NCBI GenBank assembly: GCA_020723285.1
Contig: DYJE01000041.1
Location: 1 to 40,961, forward strand
DNA from: Desulforapulum autotrophicum
GTDB lineage: Bacteria; Desulfobacterota; Desulfobacteria; Desulfobacterales; Desulfolunaceae
Direction of reading: 5' to 3'
DNA length: 40,961 nucleotides
Part shown: positions 34,058-40,961 of the stretch, one piece after another
How positions within the stretch are numbered: position 1 is the stretch's first letter
Layout of the letters: each line of letters opens with the position of its first letter
The notes under the pieces: generated by a model
Told to the model about the DNA's origin: nothing
The model's input: the letters and a program-made list of their open reading frames with translations, nothing else
Databases searched by the model: none
Made by a program: the position numbers and the translations under genes

Positions 34058-34061
<4 letters not shown>
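33522..34061 (-). CDS. lptE: LPS-assembly lipoprotein LptE
   Basis: Outer-membrane lipoprotein that plugs the LptD barrel in LPS export. Protein of 179 residues. The signal peptide ends in the lipobox ASGC with Cys29, followed by the family start [20 protein letters not shown], then [19 protein letters not shown] and a C-terminal helix [20 protein letters not shown]. Its ATG overlaps the leuS stop by 4 bp; leuS-lptE adjacency is common in proteobacteria and supports the call. It is terminated by the hairpin at 33379-33425. Confidence 0.93.
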
Positions 34062-36649
<2,588 letters not shown>

Positions 36650-36755
36650 CTGATGCTCTCCTGTATCGGCTGCTTTTGCTCTTATGTATGCTAAAAACCA
36701 ATGTGCGGTTTTTATTAAAATTGGTGAACTAAATGAGGTTCTTAAACCGAACCGT

Positions 36756-36791
36756 CCCTTGTTTGCCACAATCACGGCAAAATAGCAAGGG
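36756..36791 (-). other. Stem-loop in the leuS upstream region
   Basis: CCCTTGTTTGCC (36756-36767) pairs with GGCAAA (36776-36781) and CAAGGG (36786-36791), leaving a 4-nt bulge. It is 107 bp upstream of the leuS start, in the 378-bp divergent space before tetR, and could be a leader hairpin or a protein site. No leader peptide rich in Leu was found, and nothing else is recognised in 36650-37027. Confidence 0.4.
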
Positions 36792-37027
36792 TGAACGTTT
36801 CCGATATTATTGACTATACTCCACCCTGGTTTTATGCCGGAACGTCCATCCACACAAACGGCATATGGCTTGTCGCAGCTGCATTTCAGTTCGGATACCC
36901 CGTGATGACAGCGACAGACATTTTTCCCTCATTCCCGGATTGAATCTGTGTTAGATTACACCAGCCATTCGTTGATCACAGCGATTTGATTCTTCGATGA
37001 AAAACCCTGAAACGGAGCCCAGGCCTG

Positions 37028-37639
37028 ATGATAAAAAAAACGCCCCCCCAGTCGGATCATCCCGATAAACCCGTCGGGAAAGATCTTGTGGTTGCCGCCG
37101 TTATCGAAAAAGCGGCGGACCTGTTTTCATCGCACGGTTATGACGGTGTGTCCGTCAGGGACATTGCACGAAGCGCCGGGGTGAATCACGGCCTGATTCA
37201 CCGTCATTTCGGTTCCAAGGAAAACCTGAGGCGGCAGGTCCTTCAGAGCATGGCCGACGCTATGCTGGCCGATGTGAAAGGGGCGCCGTCCTTTTCGGAT
37301 CTTTCCGCACGAGCTTTCCAGTCTCTTGAAAAACACAACCGCTTCTGGCGGATTCTCGCCCGGACCATTCTTGACGGGCATGGAACAAAAGATATCCATG
37401 AACGGTATCCCATGGCGCGATACATGATCGAGCAGGTCAAGGAAGCCATGGCGCAGGGGAACTTCAGCAAGACTCTGGACCCGCGGCTGATCGTGGCGTC
37501 CATGTTCGCCTTTTCATGTGGTTTCACCCTTTTCGAACCCTTCATCCTCGCGGCAGTCGGGCTCGAGAATATGCCGTCGGAAGAGGCCAGGGCGGCCGTC
37601 CTCGACGCCGCCATGGCGCTGATATCTTTGCCGGAATAA
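37028..37639 (+). CDS. TetR-family transcriptional regulator
   Basis: Regulator of 203 residues. The N-terminal HTH spans about 25-70, with AADLFSSHGYDGVSVRDIAR and AGVNHGLIHRHFGSKENLRR, the core TetR pattern. The C-terminal ligand domain is unremarkable (FMLF-type helices such as GFTLFEPFILAAVGLENM). The ATG follows a GGAG site. The phosphatase-superfamily gene follows on the same strand after about 108 bp, and leuS is divergent, so either neighbour may be a target. The ligand cannot be read from the sequence. Confidence 0.92.
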   Translation: MIKKTPPQSDHPDKPVGKDLVVAAVIEKAADLFSSHGYDGVSVRDIARSAGVNHGLIHRHFGSKENLRRQVLQSMADAMLADVKGAPSFSDLSARAFQSLEKHNRFWRILARTILDGHGTKDIHERYPMARYMIEQVKEAMAQGNFSKTLDPRLIVASMFAFSCGFTLFEPFILAAVGLENMPSEEARAAVLDAAMALISLPE

Positions 37640-37747
37640 GCCGTACCCTTCCCCCTTTTTTTAAAAAGACTTGACGAAACAACCGGCTTTGGCATACAGA
37701 TTTCCCGAATGCAGTCATTTGACTACGCCTAAGCCATGGGGGGATGT

Positions 37748-39550
37748 ATGACAGAGAATACAAGCATCACACCGCGATTGACAAGCCGGAGGCGTTTCCT
37801 TATGCATGCCGGTGCCGCCGCAGGATCCGTGATACTGGGATCATGGGCCGGCATGGGGACTGGATCATCATGTGCGTTCTCATCGCCCGTGAAGCACGAA
37901 AAACCGAAAAAACTGATTTACATCGCCATCGACGCCTTTCACCCGGGCTATCTGTTCCTGAATTCCCAGGGCAATCCGGGCGGTGTCCCCGGCAACTTCC
38001 TGACGCCGAACATCAGGGCTTTCCTTGAGGGTTCCCGGTGGTTTCCCAACGCCAGGGCCCATCTCCCGGCAGCCACGGACATGAATCACCTCAATGCCAT
38101 GACCGGATGCAGTTCGGCTCAGACCGGCATCATCGGTGTCTGGGCCCAGCCCTCGGCCTGGGATGGCAACGACGCCGTACTCAAACGATCCCATCTCTCC
38201 TTTGCACGGGACGATCAGGGACGGCCCGTGGACACGATTTTTCATGCCTGGAAACGACAGTATCCCGGATCGAAAACCATGATGATCAGTGGCAAGGAGT
38301 GGGTGGCTGAAATGTTCAAGGATGGCGGAGAACGGGCGGTGGATGTTGTCGTCACCGGCAAATCCCGGCCGGATTATCTTCAGGAACCCCACCGGGAACG
38401 ATTCGCCGATCCCGCCACCGATCACGACGCTTCAACGGACTATGAATCCAAACGAAAAGGGTATTTCCATCTGGCAGGCATGACGTGGTCCAATGTCCTT
38501 GACCACATGAGCCCGTCCCAGACCATGACCCGACTCTACACCGGCCAGGGCAGCCTTCTGACCGTTCAGATGGAGCATTTCCCAAGCCGGTTTCCCCATG
38601 ACCGATGGGTGGTTGAATCGACCCTTGAGATCCTTCGGCGGGAAAATCCCGATCTGGCCTACATCCTCCTGGCCCAGTGCGACGACGGCGGCCACTGCAT
38701 CGGTTCAGCCCACGACCCTTATGAATTTGTCAAAGGAAACCCTGAACTGGCAGGCACAAAGGCTCAAGCGAACCTCAACAATTTCATGGTGAGCCGAAGA
38801 AACCCGCTGATTGTCCGCGAGGGCGTCCTCGATTGCGTGCGGGACGTCGATGCCCAGTTCGGCCGCTTGATACAAGGGTTAAAGGAGCTTCAGATCCTCG
38901 ACACATCCCACATCATTCTTCTTAGCGATCACTCGGCCATCAACCACCTGAGCACCGACGATTTTCAATCCACGGACGTCATGAGTGTCCTTGAAAAAGG
39001 GAACGTGACCACAGAAGGAGTTTACGCCTTCAGTGTCAGCAGTTACGGCGTACTGTACTGGCGTGAGAGGAAAGGCGATATCGGAAAAGCCAGATCGCTT
39101 CTCCTTTCGCACCGGGCCATCAACCCCCAGACCGGCGTTTCAGAATGCCCCTGGTGGGTGATTGACCGGAACGGTATGAAAAACGGCGTCCCCGGTCTCT
39201 GTCTTCCCGGCGAACTGTATCACCGGTATTTTGTCGAGATGGACAGGGAGCGAAACATGCTCTGGCCCGACCTGATCATCCTGGCGAAAAACGGCTGGCA
39301 GATTCCCGTATACAACGGCCATATCCCCAACGTGGGCCTCAGCGTCCCCACCTGGGCACCGCCCTGGCGTGTTTACAACGGCGGCCACGGGTCCGTGGAC
39401 ACCCTCCCGATTCTGTCGGCCATCCGGTCCCCGTCAGTCAAACCCGGAATCGACAGCCGTCAGACAAGGATATCGGATATCGGCGCCACGGCCCTTAACC
39501 TCAGCGGACTTCGAACACGGAGCACGGTGACGGGTAAGTGCCTCGTGTAA
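37748..39550 (+). CDS. Tat-exported alkaline-phosphatase-superfamily hydrolase
   Basis: Protein of 600 residues with a twin-arginine signal (SRRRFLM, Arg14-Arg16, then an Ala/Gly-rich hydrophobic stretch), so it is exported folded, probably to the periplasm. The catalytic domain shows the metal-ligand pattern of the alkaline phosphatase/nucleotide pyrophosphatase superfamily: Asp62 in YIAIDAFHPGY, a Thr nucleophile candidate at 110 in AATDMNHLN, DDGGH, LLSDHS, and a late GGHGS. Substrate (phosphodiester, phosphonate or sulfate ester) is unknown. The Met at 37736 has no ribosome site, whereas GGGGGG precedes the Met at 37748. It follows tetR, possibly under its control. Confidence 0.85.
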   Translation: MTENTSITPRLTSRRRFLMHAGAAAGSVILGSWAGMGTGSSCAFSSPVKHEKPKKLIYIAIDAFHPGYLFLNSQGNPGGVPGNFLTPNIRAFLEGSRWFPNARAHLPAATDMNHLNAMTGCSSAQTGIIGVWAQPSAWDGNDAVLKRSHLSFARDDQGRPVDTIFHAWKRQYPGSKTMMISGKEWVAEMFKDGGERAVDVVVTGKSRPDYLQEPHRERFADPATDHDASTDYESKRKGYFHLAGMTWSNVLDHMSPSQTMTRLYTGQGSLLTVQMEHFPSRFPHDRWVVESTLEILRRENPDLAYILLAQCDDGGHCIGSAHDPYEFVKGNPELAGTKAQANLNNFMVSRRNPLIVREGVLDCVRDVDAQFGRLIQGLKELQILDTSHIILLSDHSAINHLSTDDFQSTDVMSVLEKGNVTTEGVYAFSVSSYGVLYWRERKGDIGKARSLLLSHRAINPQTGVSECPWWVIDRNGMKNGVPGLCLPGELYHRYFVEMDRERNMLWPDLIILAKNGWQIPVYNGHIPNVGLSVPTWAPPWRVYNGGHGSVDTLPILSAIRSPSVKPGIDSRQTRISDIGATALNLSGLRTRSTVTGKCLV

Positions 39551-39580
39551 CGGAGGTATTGTCAATCCTATGTGATTTGT

Positions 39581-39758
39581 GCCTCCGGCCCTGCCGGGGG
39601 CCAAACTTTTTGAATAAGTTTGTCAAAACAGATTGTGAAACGATTATAAATTAACTGCCAATATTTATAGATAGTTAGTTGGCGCAATATGTCCGTTGGG
39701 ACACAGAATCTCACCCAAATCTGTTTGTCCAGCTTTTCAAAAGCTGGCCGCCGGAGGC
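39581..39758. repeat. Inverted pair of dispersed intergenic repeats
   Basis: A copy beginning GCCTCCGG at 39581, followed by GGCCA and AAACTTTTTGAATAAGTTTG, recurs as its reverse complement ending at 39758 (CCGGAGGC). The second copy contains the palindrome CCAGCTTTTCAAAAGCTGG (39729-39747). Both copies continue into a related ACAGATT sequence. No gene is seen in 39551-39784. Confidence 0.55.
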
Positions 39759-39784
39759 AAAATATTGAGGCCAAGGAGAAGATG

Positions 39785-40459
39785 TCAGCGGCTTTTGCCC
39801 ACCCCGATCCGGGGGCACATGCTGGCCACGGGACATATACTGCAATGGGGAGAGATGGGGCGGCAGAGGGTCTGGCCGAAAGCCACCAGCATTTCGTTGT
39901 AGATGATCCAGTAGGGTTCCGGCAGTTTCTTCCGGAGGGCCATTTCCGTTTCGTCGGGATTTTTGGTTTTCACGTACCCGATGCGGTTGCTGATGCGGTG
40001 AACGTGGGTGTCCACGCAGATGGCGTTTTTCCGGTAGCCTTCCACCAGAACCAGATTGGCGGTTTTGCGGCCCACACCGGGGAGTTTCAGAAGTTCGTCG
40101 ATGTCATCGGGAACCACGCCGTTGAAGGTGTCGATGATCATCCGGCTGATCTCGACGATCCGCCTGGACTTGGTGGGATAGAACCCCACGGGATAGATGG
40201 TTTCAGCGATGGCGGCTTCGCCCAGGGCGATCATCTCCTCCGGGGTCGACGCTCTGGCGAACAGGCGCTTTGAGGCCTCGCCCGTGACCTCATCCCGAGT
40301 CCGCAGGGACAGAAGGGTGGAAATCAGAACCTGAAACGGGCTGGCCCCATCATGGGACAACAAGGTGATCACCGGGGCGTTCCAGGTTTTGTACTCCGCC
40401 TTGAGAATGGCCACGAAGCGGTCCATGGAAAAAGGTTCAGCCGGGATTTTCTTTGTCAT
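39785..40459 (-). CDS. nth: Endonuclease III (DNA glycosylase/AP lyase)
   Basis: Base-excision repair enzyme removing oxidised pyrimidines; 224 residues. The helix-hairpin-helix [13 protein letters not shown] carries the catalytic Lys (residue 132). The catalytic Asp is in [11 protein letters not shown]. The C-terminal 4Fe-4S cluster loop C-x6-C-x2-C-x5-C is intact ([17 protein letters not shown]). [14 protein letters not shown] near residue 46 is the usual start of the helical core. It is a single gene, with dispersed repeats on both sides. Confidence 0.97.
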   Translation of the reverse strand: MTKKIPAEPFSMDRFVAILKAEYKTWNAPVITLLSHDGASPFQVLISTLLSLRTRDEVTGEASKRLFARASTPEEMIALGEAAIAETIYPVGFYPTKSRRIVEISRMIIDTFNGVVPDDIDELLKLPGVGRKTANLVLVEGYRKNAICVDTHVHRISNRIGYVKTKNPDETEMALRKKLPEPYWIIYNEMLVAFGQTLCRPISPHCSICPVASMCPRIGVGKSR

Positions 40460-40512
40460 CGGACGGTGCCTTTCATTTTAGAGGGGTGTCAACCCTCCAA
40501 TGAATAATCTTT

Positions 40513-40559
40513 GAACATCGAACATCGAACATCCAACGCCCAACATCCAACATCGAATG
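40513..40559. repeat. Degenerate short tandem repeat (AACATCGAAC type)
   Basis: About five imperfect copies of an 8-10 bp unit (AACATCGAAC, AACATCCAAC, AACGCCCAAC). It resembles, in opposite orientation, the repeat at 56-87. The unit is too short and too regular for a CRISPR. Confidence 0.6.
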
Positions 40560-40926
40560 AAGGATAACTCCATTTTTAAACACTGAATTAATTTGACTTT
40601 GTAACGTTTGAAGAAAGCCTATCGTAGGTCGGGTTGAGGCACGAAACCCGACAAATGACCCGATCCATTAAATTCAAAAACCGATATATTACCTTTCAGG
40701 CCGCTCTGCTTAACATCCGCCACCCTTCGTTCTGCGGAGACCCGTCGGCTTTCGTTCCTCAAGCCGACCTACATCTCTACTTCGGTTCTTGTTTTCCAAC
40801 CGGACCCGGTTATCTTTACAAAGCCAAATTAATCAATGCCAGAATCAGGGAGTCGGGCGGCTACCCACACCATTGTCTTTCCATGCGGAAAAGGTGATCC
40901 TGCATGCCATTCACCATTCGATGTTG
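40548..40926. repeat. 12-bp inverted repeat bounding a repeat-rich spacer
   Basis: CAACATCGAATG (40548-40559) and CATTCGATGTTG (40915-40926) are exact inverse copies. Between them lie two inverted REP-like hairpins and no credible gene. No target duplication or transposase was seen. Confidence 0.45.
40623..40773. repeat. Inverted pair of REP-like hairpin elements
   Basis: A 30-bp element at 40623-40652 and its inverse at 40744-40773 agree at 26 of 30 positions. Each has a central stem, GTCGGG/CCCGAC in one and GTCGGC/GCCGAC in the other, around the core GAGG-ACGAA. Two of the four differences are on opposite sides of the stem and keep it paired. The arrangement resembles a REPIN, two REPs in inverse orientation. 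40460-40961 holds no other recognisable gene. Confidence 0.65.
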
Positions 40927-40961
40927 ATGGACTCGTAAAAAGTCGCCCGATGGCTATGGAA

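Noticed and set aside
36650-37027. T-box or Leu leader-peptide attenuator before leuS
   Set aside because: No specifier-loop or T-box consensus and no short Leu-rich frame were seen; only a hairpin is reported.
37688-37705. TGGCAT-n5-TTTC upstream of the phosphatase gene as a sigma-54 promoter
   Set aside because: Two mismatches in invariant positions, including the -12 GC.
40511-40560. CRISPR-like array
   Set aside because: Units of 8-10 bp without unique spacers and no cas genes; a degenerate tandem repeat explains it.
40634-40897. Small + strand frame of 87 codons at the right edge
   Set aside because: It runs through the REP-like repeats and has no ribosome site.

Overview
The window looks like chromosomal DNA of a deltaproteobacterium (Desulfobacterota), most likely a sulfate-reducer-type anaerobe. 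The basis is gene content: an acyl-CoA dehydrogenase with EtfBA, a class III PHA synthase (PhaE/PhaC), a DsrE-like protein, a TauE/SafE anion exporter, an acetate-CoA ligase/GNAT fusion, and many two-component proteins without DNA-binding domains. Coding is dense and moderately GC-rich. No rRNA, tRNA, CRISPR array, prophage or intact insertion sequence was seen. No genus is assigned.

Layout. 233-1888: hflX (-). 2004-5641 (-): marR-type regulator, acyl-CoA dehydrogenase, etfB and etfA, closed by a strong terminator, with an inverted-repeat operator candidate in front of the regulator. 5818-7248: an AT-rich island holding two convergent toxin-antitoxin pairs, vapBC (+) and yefM-yoeB (-). 7476-7823: a DsrE-like protein. 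8037-17958 (-): ten signalling and transport genes in a row. In order of transcription these are a STAS protein, a degenerate receiver, histidine kinase 2, histidine kinase 1, a receiver, TauE/SafE, an uncharacterised two-helix membrane protein, a terminator/alternative hairpin, a PPDK/PEP-synthase-like protein without the usual PEP barrel, and another receiver.

17959-18537 is a 579-bp control region. It carries two copies of a TTKACAnnGTGTAAA dyad, a perfect IHF-consensus match and a -24/-12 (sigma-54) promoter match, in that order, ahead of the + strand operon phaE-phaC-usp-ACD/GNAT-diguanylate cyclase (18538-25153). This joins carbon storage, stress response, acyl-CoA/protein acetylation and c-di-GMP synthesis in one probable transcript. 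A receiver-DUF4388-PilZ-like gene ends against it, overlapping tail to tail by 29 bp. A hybrid kinase with two receivers and an HPt domain follows, then the Kup potassium transporter.

31233-40459: an OmpA-domain lipoprotein, rpsT (UUG start), then lptE and leuS (overlapping, -) sharing a bidirectional terminator with rpsT; a TetR regulator; a Tat-exported alkaline-phosphatase-superfamily protein; and nth. Dispersed repeats lie at both edges of the window and around nth. The last 450 bp hold an inverted pair of REP-like hairpins whose differences preserve base pairing.

Start codons were moved from the longest frame wherever a Shine-Dalgarno sequence favoured an internal start. Functions are assigned from visible motifs and remembered family features; no database search was run.
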